From NCBI GenBank assembly GCA_030044075.1, contig JASHWM010000201.1:1-13638 (forward strand): a stretch of 13,638 bases of DNA. Direction: 5' to 3'. The notes beneath the pieces are model-generated. The model was not told the DNA's origin. It ran no database searches and saw only the letters and a program-made list of their open reading frames with translations. The DNA comes from Candidatus Rhabdochlamydia sp. Lineage in GTDB: Bacteria; Chlamydiota; Chlamydiia; Chlamydiales; Rhabdochlamydiaceae. Positions within the stretch are counted from its first letter, which is position 1, and each line of letters begins with the position of its first letter. Shown here one piece after another: positions 7,101 to 13,638 of the stretch. Position numbers and translations under genes: made by a program.

Positions 7101-8075
7101 TCACCAGGTACTGCAACAATCATCTAATTCTTCTGTATATCGAAAAATCGTTTCAATTACCTCATCAAAAAAGATCGGGTTCAGACAATGTCCCATGCCA
7201 TCGATCAGCGCTAGGGTCCCATCAGGGATGCAGTCGACAAGGTCGATGGCATGTTCTACAGAAAATACAGGGTCGCAAGTTCCGTGGATGATCAGGGTAG
7301 GAACATAGACAAAGGGGAGAAGTTCCCGATATTGGTTGCAAGAAAGGCGGATCGCGGCCAGATGGTTGGAGATCCCATTTGGGCAACGCTCCCTCTTTCT
7401 GATCTTCTTGACGAGCTTACGGTAAAACTTTTTATCAAAGAAAGCTTCCGGGCCATTTAAGATCTTCCACCCTTTTACATGAAAATCGATCTCCTCGTCC
7501 TCTGAACAATTTCTTGTTGAAAAAACTGCCGCTTCGTCAAGCCATCTCAGGAATTCTTTTTTCGGCCTTGGCAAGCTTGGCAAACAAAATCCATCGGTCA
7601 CACACCTGAGATCGCTTGTCGCCATCATGGGAATGATCGAACACACCCTTGAAGGGAAAGAGGCCCCAATGATGATCGCGATGCACCCTCCCATCGAAGC
7701 TCCTACAATATGCGCTTTCTGGATATGAAACGCATCGAGGACACAGATGGCATCCTGGGCCAGGCGATAAAGGTCGTAGGGACATCTCGCATAGTCGACG
7801 CAGCTGGAAAGGCCTGTATCCCTATGGTCGTAGCGGATGACAAAAAACCCAAACCTCGCCAGTTTTTCACAAAACCTCGTCGGCCATTCAATCCCTTGCG
7901 CGCCAGCGCCCATGATGAGCAAGATGGGCGGATTGACTTTTAGCCCAAAGGTTTCACACCACAGCTTAACGTTCCCGCAAGAGACAAAAGTCTCATGGCC
8001 GGAAAAGCAAAAAGTAGAGGCTGCAAGTGAAAAAAAAGAAACAAGCCATTTGATCATTTTCAAGATGCACTCCAT
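7101..8075 (-). CDS. Exported alpha/beta-hydrolase, cysteine-rich
   Basis: This serine hydrolase of unknown substrate has 324 residues as listed. The N-terminus reads as a signal peptide with core IKWLVSFFSLAASTFCF and likely cleavage near residue 25, so it should act in the periplasm or be surface-exposed. Fold marks are in order: LLIMGAGAQ (52-60) as the oxyanion loop; RYDHRDTGLSS (81-91), a segment typical of RdmC-like esterases; GASMGG (125-130) with nucleophile Ser127; IIHGTCDPVF (262-271) with Asp268; and GMGHCLN (293-299) with His296. The catalytic triad is complete. It has about 20 Cys in 324 residues, unusual for a hydrolase. An alternative start at residue 7 (ATG at 8057) gives a tidier signal peptide; neither start has a strong Shine-Dalgarno. 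It is first in a three-gene operon with the DUF218 and msrBA genes. Confidence 0.85.
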   Translation of the reverse strand: MECILKMIKWLVSFFSLAASTFCFSGHETFVSCGNVKLWCETFGLKVNPPILLIMGAGAQGIEWPTRFCEKLARFGFFVIRYDHRDTGLSSCVDYARCPYDLYRLAQDAICVLDAFHIQKAHIVGASMGGCIAIIIGASFPSRVCSIIPMMATSDLRCVTDGFCLPSLPRPKKEFLRWLDEAAVFSTRNCSEDEEIDFHVKGWKILNGPEAFFDKKFYRKLVKKIRKRERCPNGISNHLAAIRLSCNQYRELLPFVYVPTLIIHGTCDPVFSVEHAIDLVDCIPDGTLALIDGMGHCLNPIFFDEVIETIFRYTEELDDCCSTW

Positions 8076-8214
8076 TGATACTTTTCTTCTCTAAATTTTT
8101 AAGGAAAAAGAGATTTTTGTGAATGAGAAGACAAAAAATAGCGAAACTTTCTTTCGTTGATCAGAATGAAAAAAAACGTTATACAAAAGAAGAAAAATCA
8201 ATTGAGGCTTATCT
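8076..8214. other. Divergent intergenic spacer
   Basis: These 139 A-rich bases separate the divergent hydrolase operon and the HAD phosphatase gene. A good plus-strand promoter is listed separately. For the minus-strand operon I see only weak candidates (for example a CTATTTT -10-like string near 8135-8145 on the reverse strand) and do not commit to one. No RNA gene or repeat is seen. Confidence 0.6.
8157..8185 (+). promoter_or_regulatory. Predicted sigma70/sigma66-type promoter for the HAD phosphatase gene
   Basis: A -35-like TTGATC (8157-8162) is 17 bases from TATACA (8180-8185). Transcription would start near 8192, leaving a leader of about 23 bases that includes the GAGG Shine-Dalgarno at 8204-8207, seven bases before the GTG start. 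Spacing of all parts is consistent. Confidence 0.55.
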
Positions 8215-9018
8215 GTGAAACGCCTTTTCTTTTTTATTCTTGCATATTGCGCGCTGGCCCCGCTCCATGCAAAAATCCTCGAGGCCCCGCACTTTAAAGA
8301 AGTTGTCCCCCATGTCAACGCCGACACCCTTTTGATCTTAGACATCGATGACACTCTTCTTATTCCTGTGCAGATGCTAGGCTGCGATGAATGGTTTAGA
8401 CACCGCCTTGCAAAGCATAAAGCATCTATGTCTTCTCAAGAAGCATTGGGCAAGAGCCTAGCTGAATGGGAGGCTGTCAGGCACATCACAAAAATGGAAA
8501 TTGTTGAAAAGGATACAGACTCGATCATTGCGTCTTTGCAAAGCAAAGGTTTTACGATGATTGGCCTGACAACTCAGGGCCTTGCCCTTTCGACAAGAAC
8601 TACACAGCAGCTTAAAGAGAACAACATAGATCTTTCGCTGACATCTCCCAACAAAGAGTCCCACTATTTTACAAATCAGGGACTCGGTGTCCTTTTTCAA
8701 AATGGGATCCTATTTACTTCCGGGACATCAAAAGGAGAATCATTGTTCACGCTCTGCGAGAAAATAAAGTTCATGCCAAAACGGATCGTATTTATCAACG
8801 ACAAGGGAGCCCATCTTGAAGACCTTGAAGAATCGGCAAATAAACGCGGGATTGAATTTATCGGCCTTCGCTATTCCTATTCTGATAAGCGAAAAAGCTC
8901 TTTTGTCCCGGAAATCGCAGAAGTGCAATTTACACAGTCTTCCTTCCATAGGCTTCTTACTGATGATGAGGCAAGAGACCTCTTAAAGACACCGCTCAAA
9001 AAAACAATTTATAAATAG
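8215..9018 (+). CDS. Exported HAD-superfamily phosphatase-like protein, DUF2608 type
   Basis: The 267-residue product begins with a signal peptide (MKRLFFFILAYCALAPLHA, cleavage near 19), so it is exported. The HAD core follows: motif I LILDIDDTLL (40-49) with nucleophile Asp43 and acid/base Asp45; motif II GLTT (117-120) with Thr; motif III Lys173 in TSKGES (171-176); motif IV FINDKGAHLEDLE (193-205) with Asp196. All residues needed for phosphoryl transfer are present. The overall shape fits DUF2608 proteins known mainly from intracellular bacteria such as Legionella, Coxiella and chlamydiae; substrate is unknown. The start is GTG, chosen because GAGG lies seven bases upstream and the signal peptide begins there. 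It stands alone on its strand and converges on def with seven bases between stops. Confidence 0.85.
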   Translation: MKRLFFFILAYCALAPLHAKILEAPHFKEVVPHVNADTLLILDIDDTLLIPVQMLGCDEWFRHRLAKHKASMSSQEALGKSLAEWEAVRHITKMEIVEKDTDSIIASLQSKGFTMIGLTTQGLALSTRTTQQLKENNIDLSLTSPNKESHYFTNQGLGVLFQNGILFTSGTSKGESLFTLCEKIKFMPKRIVFINDKGAHLEDLEESANKRGIEFIGLRYSYSDKRKSSFVPEIAEVQFTQSSFHRLLTDDEARDLLKTPLKKTIYK

Positions 9019-9025
9019 ATTTTGA

Positions 9026-9700
9026 CTAGTTTTTGCCATTTTTTGCAGAGGTCCATACATCCCAAGGGCATCGGATGGGCCAATTTTCCCAATTTTTTCG
9101 GTACTCAAGGTAATCTTTTTCTTCGACCCAATGCAAGACCCCATTTTCCCCGATACGGTCCGGGAAGCAGATCCCATCTAGATGATCGATCTCATGCTGA
9201 AAGATCCGTGCAATAATCCCTGAATGCTCTTCGATGATAACCTGTCCATTAGGGTCAAACGCTCTAACTTTGATCCGCTCGGGCCTTTGCAGGATCCCTC
9301 CGATACGGACATCTACAGAAAAACATCCCTCCCGCCTTGTGCTGAGCTCTTTTGAAGAAAAGATAATCTCTGGGTTGATATAGGCCTTGATCTCTCCATA
9401 TTCTTTTGTCACATCATTGAACCCGACATCGACAAGGACAATCCTTCGAGAAATCCCGATCTGCGGGGCTGCAAGACCGATCATCCCTCTGCTATCTGGT
9501 GAGGGATCTCTTTCCTGTTTTGCAATTTCAAACATATGCGCAAGGATGCCTTGGATTTCCTCAGATAGGATTTCCTCTTCCTTGATTTCCTCAGCTTTTT
9601 GATACAGCAAGGGGCTTCCCTGCTTCAGATAGGGTGACATAGGTCCCTCGTGGCTAAATGCAGATACGGCAGAAAAAAGAAAAAATAACAATGTTCTCAT
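9026..9700 (-). CDS. def: Peptide deformylase (start ambiguous; possible signal-peptide-bearing paralogue)
   Basis: It removes the N-formyl group from nascent proteins using a metal ion. All three motifs are present: MIGLAAPQIG (73-82) with Gln80; EGCFSV (124-129) with ligand Cys126, where Phe replaces the usual Leu; and QHEIDHLDG (168-176) with ligands His169 and His173 and catalytic Glu170. The longest reading gives 224 residues with a signal-peptide-like leader (MRTLLFFLFSAVSAFS), odd for an enzyme that works at the ribosome. An ATG at 9638-9640 (residue 21, MSPYLKQG) has a proper GAGG five bases upstream and starts where normal deformylases start; the first ATG has no Shine-Dalgarno. The shorter, roughly 204-residue form is therefore attractive. 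The C-terminus extends about 48 residues past motif III and contains an NWENWPIRCPWDVW segment. It lies 43 bases after sdhB on the same strand. Confidence 0.92.
   Translation of the reverse strand: MRTLLFFLFSAVSAFSHEGPMSPYLKQGSPLLYQKAEEIKEEEILSEEIQGILAHMFEIAKQERDPSPDSRGMIGLAAPQIGISRRIVLVDVGFNDVTKEYGEIKAYINPEIIFSSKELSTRREGCFSVDVRIGGILQRPERIKVRAFDPNGQVIIEEHSGIIARIFQHEIDHLDGICFPDRIGENGVLHWVEEKDYLEYRKNWENWPIRCPWDVWTSAKNGKN
9641..9649 (-). promoter_or_regulatory. Candidate internal ribosome binding site for a shorter deformylase
   Basis: Read on the minus strand, GAGGGACCT directly precedes the ATG at 9640-9638, with five bases between GAGG and ATG. This spacing is typical, whereas the upstream ATG at 9700 has only TAGTCTCC before it. 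It bears directly on which deformylase start is used. Confidence 0.5.
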
Positions 9701-9707
9701 GGAGACT

Positions 9708-9734
9708 ATTGTAGCATTTTGTCTGTTTATCCAA
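9708..9734 (-). promoter_or_regulatory. Weak candidate promoter upstream of def
   Basis: On the minus strand, TTGGAT (9734-9729) and TACAAT (9713-9708) are 15 bases apart, shorter than ideal. If used, transcription would begin almost at the first ATG (9700), leaving it without a leader and favouring the ATG at 9640. Readthrough from sdhB is equally possible. Confidence 0.3.
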
Positions 9735-9743
9735 GGGGCTAAA

Positions 9744-10514
9744 TTATTTTTTTGTATCGGGGAGATGGATCATGTTGTTGAAAGCCTGGCGGGTAACCTG
9801 TCTTCCGGCCACAGCAATAGACTCGGTCAAAGGAATTTTTTTAGGGCATACCTGGACGCAGTTCTGCGCATTGCCGCAATCGGAGATCCCTCCCTCTTCC
9901 ATGAGGGGATCAAGCCTTTGTTTTGCTTCCATCTTCCCAACCGGATGGGAATTGAAAAGCCTTGCCTGCGAGATCGCTGCAGGTCCGATAAATTTGGAAT
10001 TCTGGTTGACCTGCGGACATGCCTCGCTGCAGACACCGCACGTCATGCAGGTTGAAAGAGTATACATCGTTTCTTGGAGATCTTGGCTGATCTTTGGTCC
10101 GAACCCTCGATCAAAAGAGTCGTCAGCATCGATCCATGCGTGAACTTTTTTTAAATTTTCAAACATGATGTCGCGGTTGATCACAAGGTCCCTGACAAGG
10201 GGGAACTTTGTCATGGGCGCAAGGGTGATCACAGAGCTTCCTGTCGCCCCAATAATATTGTCGATGAGAGCAGCGCAACCTTGCCTTGGCCTTCCGTTGA
10301 TCAGCATGCTGCATGAGCCGCACACTTCTTCCAAGCACCCTTGCTCCCATGCCACTGGCGCCACATGTTCCTGATTACGGTTCACGGGATTTTTCTGAAT
10401 TTCCAAAAGTGCTGAATTGACATTCAAGAAAGGCTCCAGGGGAAGCTCGAATTCTTCCCAGTACTGGTTTCCGGGGATCCCGCGCAAAATTCTTAAGATA
10501 AAATTCTTTTCCAT
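9744..10514 (-). CDS. sdhB: Succinate dehydrogenase iron-sulfur subunit
   Basis: SdhB passes electrons from the flavin of SdhA through three iron-sulfur centres to quinone at the membrane. The 256-residue protein has all cluster ligands. The [2Fe-2S] ligands are C60, C65, C68 and C80 (CLEEVCGSC then C). The other two centres use CMTCGVCSEACP (156-167), C213, C219 and C223. By analogy with E. coli, C156/C159/C162/C223 hold [4Fe-4S] and C166/C213/C219 hold [3Fe-4S]. There is no membrane segment. The start is ATG with AAGGG seven bases upstream, within a 13-base gap after sdhA. Gene order C-A-B with no sdhD is the Bacillus/chlamydial arrangement. def follows 43 bases later on the same strand. 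Confidence 0.96.
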   Translation of the reverse strand: MEKNFILRILRGIPGNQYWEEFELPLEPFLNVNSALLEIQKNPVNRNQEHVAPVAWEQGCLEEVCGSCSMLINGRPRQGCAALIDNIIGATGSSVITLAPMTKFPLVRDLVINRDIMFENLKKVHAWIDADDSFDRGFGPKISQDLQETMYTLSTCMTCGVCSEACPQVNQNSKFIGPAAISQARLFNSHPVGKMEAKQRLDPLMEEGGISDCGNAQNCVQVCPKKIPLTESIAVAGRQVTRQAFNNMIHLPDTKK

Positions 10515-10527
10515 GCCATGCCCTTAT

Positions 10528-12420
10528 TTAAATGGGGAGCTGAATGTTGCTGGGGATGTTCTCCAGCGTGGGCTTCACTTTTTTTGCCTTCGAGTAATCC
10601 CTCATTATAGGTTTTAGATGTCTCAAGTCAACGGGAACGTAAGAAATTTTTGGTTCGTCTGGATCATAAGCGGCGATAGTCGTCTTGAGCCAGTTGACAT
10701 CGTCCCTCTCTGGAAATTCCGGTTTGAAATGCGCGCCGCGGAACTCATCGCGCAGCAGAGCTCCTTTGGTCATCACAAGGGCAAGCTCGAGCATTGCGGA
10801 GAACTGGGAAGCAAACAGATAGGTTTGGTTGACATAGCTACCTTTATCGCTAAGAGAAATCTTCTTATACCTTTCCCGGAGCTCTTTGATTTTATCGACC
10901 GTCTTTTGCAGGTCGCGATTGTTACGTTTCACCGTTACGTGCTGGATCATGGCGTCTGATAGTTCATCATGGAGCATGTGGACATTCTCAGGGCCGCTTC
11001 GGGATAACAGCTCTTTCTTAAAATCTTCTTCTTTTTGGACAGCTTCGGTGAACATGCGGGTGGGGAGGTTGCCGTAGCTGTCTTTTAAAACATCCAAGTA
11101 CTTGGGAACTTCGACACCTGCGACAAGACCACCGAAAATGCAAGATAGAAGAGAGTTCGCACCAAGTCTGTTGGCGCCATGGTATTGGAACTCCGATTCC
11201 CCCACACAAAAACATCCAGGGATATTGGTCATCTGGCGGAAGCGAAGAGACCTGTCGGGATCGTCAGCTGCCGGCCAATCAACCCAGGCCCCTCCCATAG
11301 AATAGTGGACGGCAGGATAAATCTTCATCGGGACTTTTTTGGGGTCATCACCGGTGAACTTCTGATAGATGTCCAGAACAGATTCCAATTTCTTTAGCTG
11401 GGAAGAAGGAAGGTGTGTCACGTCAAGGTACACTTGCGGTTTGCCATCGATGCCAAGGCCAAGCTCGCAGATTTGGAGGACTTCCCTTGCTGCAATATCA
11501 CGCGGGACGAGGTTGCCGAAAGCGGGATAGAGCTCTTCGAGGAAATACCAGGGCTCGCCTGTTTTCCCGCAAGGGACCAGGTTTCCTTCGGGCGTGGTGA
11601 TCTTTTTTGAGGAGTCTCCATAGACCCACATCCTTCCTCCTTCACCCCTGACAGATTCAGAGATCAGGCGCATCTTGTCCGCGCCGGGGATCGCCGTTGG
11701 ATGGATCTGGATAAACTCTCCATTGGCATACTTCATCCCCTGCAGGAACAGCCTTCCATTTGCAGCTCCCGTGCAAAATGTCGAGTTCGTCGATTTCTTA
11801 AAGATCAGCCCTGGGCCGCCAACACCCAAAATGACCGCATCAGCTCGAAGGTCCATGATCTTCATGGAAATCATGTCCATGACGACGATCCCTCTTGCAA
11901 ACCCGTGCTCGTCGATGACAAGCCGAAGGAACTCGTGCGACTCGTACTTGCGCACAAGACCTTTGGCCTCATACCTTCGCACCTGCTCATCAAGGGAATA
12001 TAGAAGCTGCTGGCCTGTCGACGCGCCGCAGAAGGCCGTCCTATAATAGAGCGTCCCGCCAAACCTTCTAAAATCGACATTTCCTTCAGGTGTCCTATTA
12101 AAGCTGCATCCAAAACGTTCCATCATCCGGATAATGCTTGGTCCTGCAAGGCACATCTCTAAAACCGGAGGCTGGTCCGCAAGAAAATCGCCCCCTTTAA
12201 TGGTGTCGTAAGCATGAATATAAGGCGAGTCGTCCTCAGCCTTTAGGTTCATGGCAGCGTTGATCCCCCCTTGTGCGCACACTGAATGGGAGCGCTTCAC
12301 CTTCGTCACTGAGACAATGCTTACGCGGCAGCCATTTTCAGCAAGCTTCATAGCTGCGGAAAGGCCGGCAAGGCCACCTCCCACTACAATGACTTCTTTT
12401 CCAGTTTTCCTCTGAGTCAT
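10528..12420 (-). CDS. sdhA: Succinate dehydrogenase flavoprotein subunit
   Basis: SdhA oxidises succinate to fumarate on covalent FAD, on the cytoplasmic face of the membrane complex. The 630-residue length is slightly above the usual 580-600. The dinucleotide-binding motif VVGGGLAG is at 12-19. His45 in RSHSVCAQGGINAA (43-56) is the expected site of covalent FAD attachment. The substrate and catalytic segments are complete: FIQIHPTAIPG (236-245, His240/Thr242), SESVRGEGGR (254-263, Arg258 as candidate proton-relay base), HYSMGG (372-377) and HGANRLGANSLL (414-425, Arg418). The sequence type resembles the Bacillus/Chlamydia class rather than the E. coli class. The ATG follows an AAGGGAAGGG Shine-Dalgarno that overlaps the sdhC stop, so sdhC and sdhA are cotranscribed and probably coupled. 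Confidence 0.97.
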   Translation of the reverse strand: MTQRKTGKEVIVVGGGLAGLSAAMKLAENGCRVSIVSVTKVKRSHSVCAQGGINAAMNLKAEDDSPYIHAYDTIKGGDFLADQPPVLEMCLAGPSIIRMMERFGCSFNRTPEGNVDFRRFGGTLYYRTAFCGASTGQQLLYSLDEQVRRYEAKGLVRKYESHEFLRLVIDEHGFARGIVVMDMISMKIMDLRADAVILGVGGPGLIFKKSTNSTFCTGAANGRLFLQGMKYANGEFIQIHPTAIPGADKMRLISESVRGEGGRMWVYGDSSKKITTPEGNLVPCGKTGEPWYFLEELYPAFGNLVPRDIAAREVLQICELGLGIDGKPQVYLDVTHLPSSQLKKLESVLDIYQKFTGDDPKKVPMKIYPAVHYSMGGAWVDWPAADDPDRSLRFRQMTNIPGCFCVGESEFQYHGANRLGANSLLSCIFGGLVAGVEVPKYLDVLKDSYGNLPTRMFTEAVQKEEDFKKELLSRSGPENVHMLHDELSDAMIQHVTVKRNNRDLQKTVDKIKELRERYKKISLSDKGSYVNQTYLFASQFSAMLELALVMTKGALLRDEFRGAHFKPEFPERDDVNWLKTTIAAYDPDEPKISYVPVDLRHLKPIMRDYSKAKKVKPTLENIPSNIQLPI

Positions 12421-12432
12421 ACCCTTCCCTTA
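12421..12432 (-). promoter_or_regulatory. sdhA ribosome binding site overlapping sdhC stop codon
   Basis: On the minus strand TAAGGGAAGGGT runs from the sdhC stop (TAA, 12432-12430) straight into the sdhA ATG. The purine tract is a strong Shine-Dalgarno, and the arrangement points to coupled translation of the two subunits. Confidence 0.6.
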
Positions 12433-13419
12433 ATTTCGCAAGTTCAACAAGTAGGTCCCCCAAATCGCCATCAATCCGAGGAAAGCGACAAGAATCATCA
12501 ATCCGACGGCGAATTTCCCCATCGTTTTTTGTGAGGCTACCCTCAGGACGATGCCCCAACTGATGAGAAAAGTCCACAATCCATTGAAAGCATGAAAGGC
12601 GGCAGATAATACAAAGATCGTGTAGAAAAAAACATAGATCGGGTTTTTAAAAGTATCGCGGACAGAGAGCAGGGAAGCTGTTCCAAACTCGGGACAAGAA
12701 GCGACAACCTGTCCTTCTTTAAGGGAAAATCCTTTGAGCGCCCTGACAAGCTTGTTCTTCAGTTTGATGTTTTGCAGCGATACCAGGCTCTCTCCTAGAC
12801 CTTCATTAAGGTAAGTCTCTGAAAAACCTGTCAGCTCCACCGTTTTTTGTGAACGGGGCGGCTCTTCTTCAACGCTCTCTCTTTCCTCGGTGATCTTTTG
12901 CTTGTCGAAAAGCTGGACCCCGAGACGGTTTGCAAGGGTATAGAGGCCATCGTCCATGTTCACTTTGACAAGATAGCTCTCTTCTTTGCCCTGATCGACA
13001 GTGACGGGATATTGGATAAACCGAAACTTGGCGATATGGGCAAGGAGAAGGAAAACAAGGATCCAGGAAGTGATCCTTTGCCAGGAATAGGCTTTATTCC
13101 GTTTGTATTCAGGCAGCGCAGGTTTGCTGCCATCAGATTTTTTTGCATTACTTTTTGCAGTGCGAAGGTATTTAATCCCAAGCACCAAATGGAAAAGGAT
13201 CGGCACGCCCAGAAGGAAGACCTCGATCACTTCAAGAAAGGGAAGATTGTGTATGGAGTTGACCATATCGACAAACCCTCTTGCATTATCCCCAAGGAGC
13301 AAAGCTGCTTGCGAGTTGACAAGAAGATGCTCCATTAAAAAAAGGACGAGCCAGAGGCCCATCAAAGAATGCACCCTCCTCCAGATAAAAGCGCGAGGCA
13401 ATGCGGCAGCGTTCTCCAT
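12430..13419 (-). CDS. sdhC: Succinate dehydrogenase cytochrome b subunit with large soluble insertion
   Basis: SdhC anchors SdhAB, binds heme b and holds the quinone site. At 329 residues it is much longer than the Bacillus subtilis cytochrome b558 (about 200). Five hydrophobic segments are visible: about 20-42, 60-85, 117-130, 261-290 and 303-325. Heme-ligand candidates lie in the usual places: H17 (RRVHSLMG), H31 (MEHLLVN), H77 (ILFHLVLG), H128 (LLAHIAKFRF) and H276 (AFHAFNG). Between H128 and the fourth segment lies a roughly 120-residue hydrophilic insertion (about 138-258). It includes an acidic tract ITEERESVEEEPP. The Shine-Dalgarno AAAGGAG sits nine bases before the ATG. The gene lies 53 bases downstream of tatD on the same strand; I found no convincing promoter in that gap. 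Family call is secure; the role of the insertion is unknown. Confidence 0.93.
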   Translation of the reverse strand: MENAAALPRAFIWRRVHSLMGLWLVLFLMEHLLVNSQAALLLGDNARGFVDMVNSIHNLPFLEVIEVFLLGVPILFHLVLGIKYLRTAKSNAKKSDGSKPALPEYKRNKAYSWQRITSWILVFLLLAHIAKFRFIQYPVTVDQGKEESYLVKVNMDDGLYTLANRLGVQLFDKQKITEERESVEEEPPRSQKTVELTGFSETYLNEGLGESLVSLQNIKLKNKLVRALKGFSLKEGQVVASCPEFGTASLLSVRDTFKNPIYVFFYTIFVLSAAFHAFNGLWTFLISWGIVLRVASQKTMGKFAVGLMILVAFLGLMAIWGTYLLNLRN

Positions 13420-13428
13420 GCGTATTTT

Positions 13429-13435
13429 CTCCTTT
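13429..13435 (-). promoter_or_regulatory. Strong Shine-Dalgarno for sdhC
   Basis: AAAGGAG on the minus strand, nine bases before the ATG at 13419-13417, fixes the sdhC start. It is the strongest ribosome binding site in the sdh cluster. Confidence 0.6.
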
Positions 13436-13472
13436 CCAATTCAAAAAATCATTAAACAATGGTGGGCTGTTT

Positions 13473-13638
13473 TCACAAAGAAAAAAATGATGCGGCATTA
13501 CGCGATGTTTGCTCAGCAACCGTTTCAAGGGAAAGCCCTTTTTCTTTTGCGATCATTTCAGCGATTTCGGGAAGATATGCGGGTTCATTGGGCTTGCCGC
13601 GCACTGACTGAGGGGCAAGGAATGGGGAATCTGTTTCG
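13473..13638 (-). CDS. tatD: TatD-family metal-dependent DNase, C-terminal part, 5' end outside window
   Basis: Only the last 54 codons are inside the window (stop TGA at 13475-13473). The residues start ETDSPFLAPQSVRGKPNEP, the conserved TatD segment in which the Asp of ETDSP is a metal ligand and RGKxNEP follows. The tail runs through SLETVAEQTSRNAASFFSL, matching the family's usual C-terminal helix (VA..T..NA..LF). TatD proteins are TIM-barrel, divalent-metal phosphoesterases of the amidohydrolase group with DNase activity, about 260 residues in full. This piece was found by reading the reverse strand, as it has no start codon in the window. Its position just upstream of sdhC matches the chlamydial tatD-sdhC-sdhA-sdhB order. 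Confidence 0.92.
   Translation of the reverse strand, partial: ETDSPFLAPQSVRGKPNEPAYLPEIAEMIAKEKGLSLETVAEQTSRNAASFFSL

Noticed and set aside
6751..7308. 185-codon plus-strand frame across the DUF218 gene and the end of the hydrolase gene
   Set aside because: It is antisense to two genes with clear family motifs; the protein is low in recognisable structure and has no supporting start signal.
9744..10514. sdhB as fumarate reductase (frdB) instead of succinate dehydrogenase
   Set aside because: The motifs cannot separate the two, but the C-A-B order with a five-segment heme SdhC and no separate D subunit favours succinate dehydrogenase.
11675..12046. Plus-strand frame of about 120 codons inside sdhA
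   Set aside because: It is a shadow of the conserved SdhA coding sequence on the other strand.
12898..13338. Open reading frame of 146 codons on the plus strand inside sdhC
   Set aside because: It is fully antisense to a well-supported membrane subunit, its protein resembles nothing known, and no ribosome binding site or promoter supports it.
13286..13528. 80-codon minus-strand frame spanning the tatD-sdhC junction
   Set aside because: It lies in a different frame from both; the TatD C-terminus and the sdhC start with its AAAGGAG explain this DNA.

Overview
The window is densely coding, moderately AT-rich bacterial DNA with twelve complete protein genes and a partial gene at each end. From general knowledge of gene order, not a search, the best guess is a member of the Chlamydiae outside the Chlamydiaceae (a Parachlamydia/Waddlia/Simkania-like symbiont). 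Two points support this. An mnmG (gidA) gene lies close upstream of a lipoate ligase, as in Chlamydia. The order tatD-sdhC-sdhA-sdhB, with a Bacillus-type three-subunit succinate dehydrogenase, also matches Chlamydia. A DUF2608-type exported HAD phosphatase fits an intracellular lifestyle. The genus is not established.

Left block, plus strand (1-2913): the C-terminal part of mnmG, then a two-domain protein that looks like a degenerate receiver plus degenerate GGDEF domain, a small exported protein of unknown function, and lplA. The last three are joined by 4-bp ATGA overlaps, so they are probably translationally coupled. A DusC-like tRNA-dihydrouridine synthase on the minus strand (2892-3869) meets lplA tail to tail with a 22-bp overlap.

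Centre (3870-8075): after an AT-rich divergent spacer with a good sigma70/sigma66-type promoter comes a monocistronic 518-residue protein (4012-5568). It carries EGGD, HxD and a late LHC motif, spaced and ordered as in the guanidine-modifying (pentein) superfamily of arginine/agmatine/peptidyl-arginine deiminases. This is the most interesting gene in the window. It converges, with one base between stops, on a minus-strand three-gene operon: an exported cysteine-rich alpha/beta hydrolase, a YdcF/DUF218 protein and a fused MsrB-MsrA methionine sulfoxide reductase.

Right block (8215-13638): an exported DUF2608-like HAD phosphatase on the plus strand converges on a minus-strand cluster reading tatD (partial), sdhC, sdhA, sdhB, def. 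The succinate dehydrogenase genes encode a membrane complex linking the TCA cycle to the quinone pool. SdhC carries an unusually large soluble insertion. The deformylase gene has an ambiguous start: the longest reading adds a signal-peptide-like leader, but the better ribosome binding site lies 20 codons in.

LplA lipoylates the E2 subunits of 2-oxoacid dehydrogenases, which supply the TCA cycle that Sdh serves. MnmG and Dus modify tRNA. No stretch above 300 bases lacks a gene; the largest gaps are 3870-4011 and 8076-8214. I saw no tRNA or rRNA gene, insertion sequence, CRISPR array or obvious intrinsic terminator.
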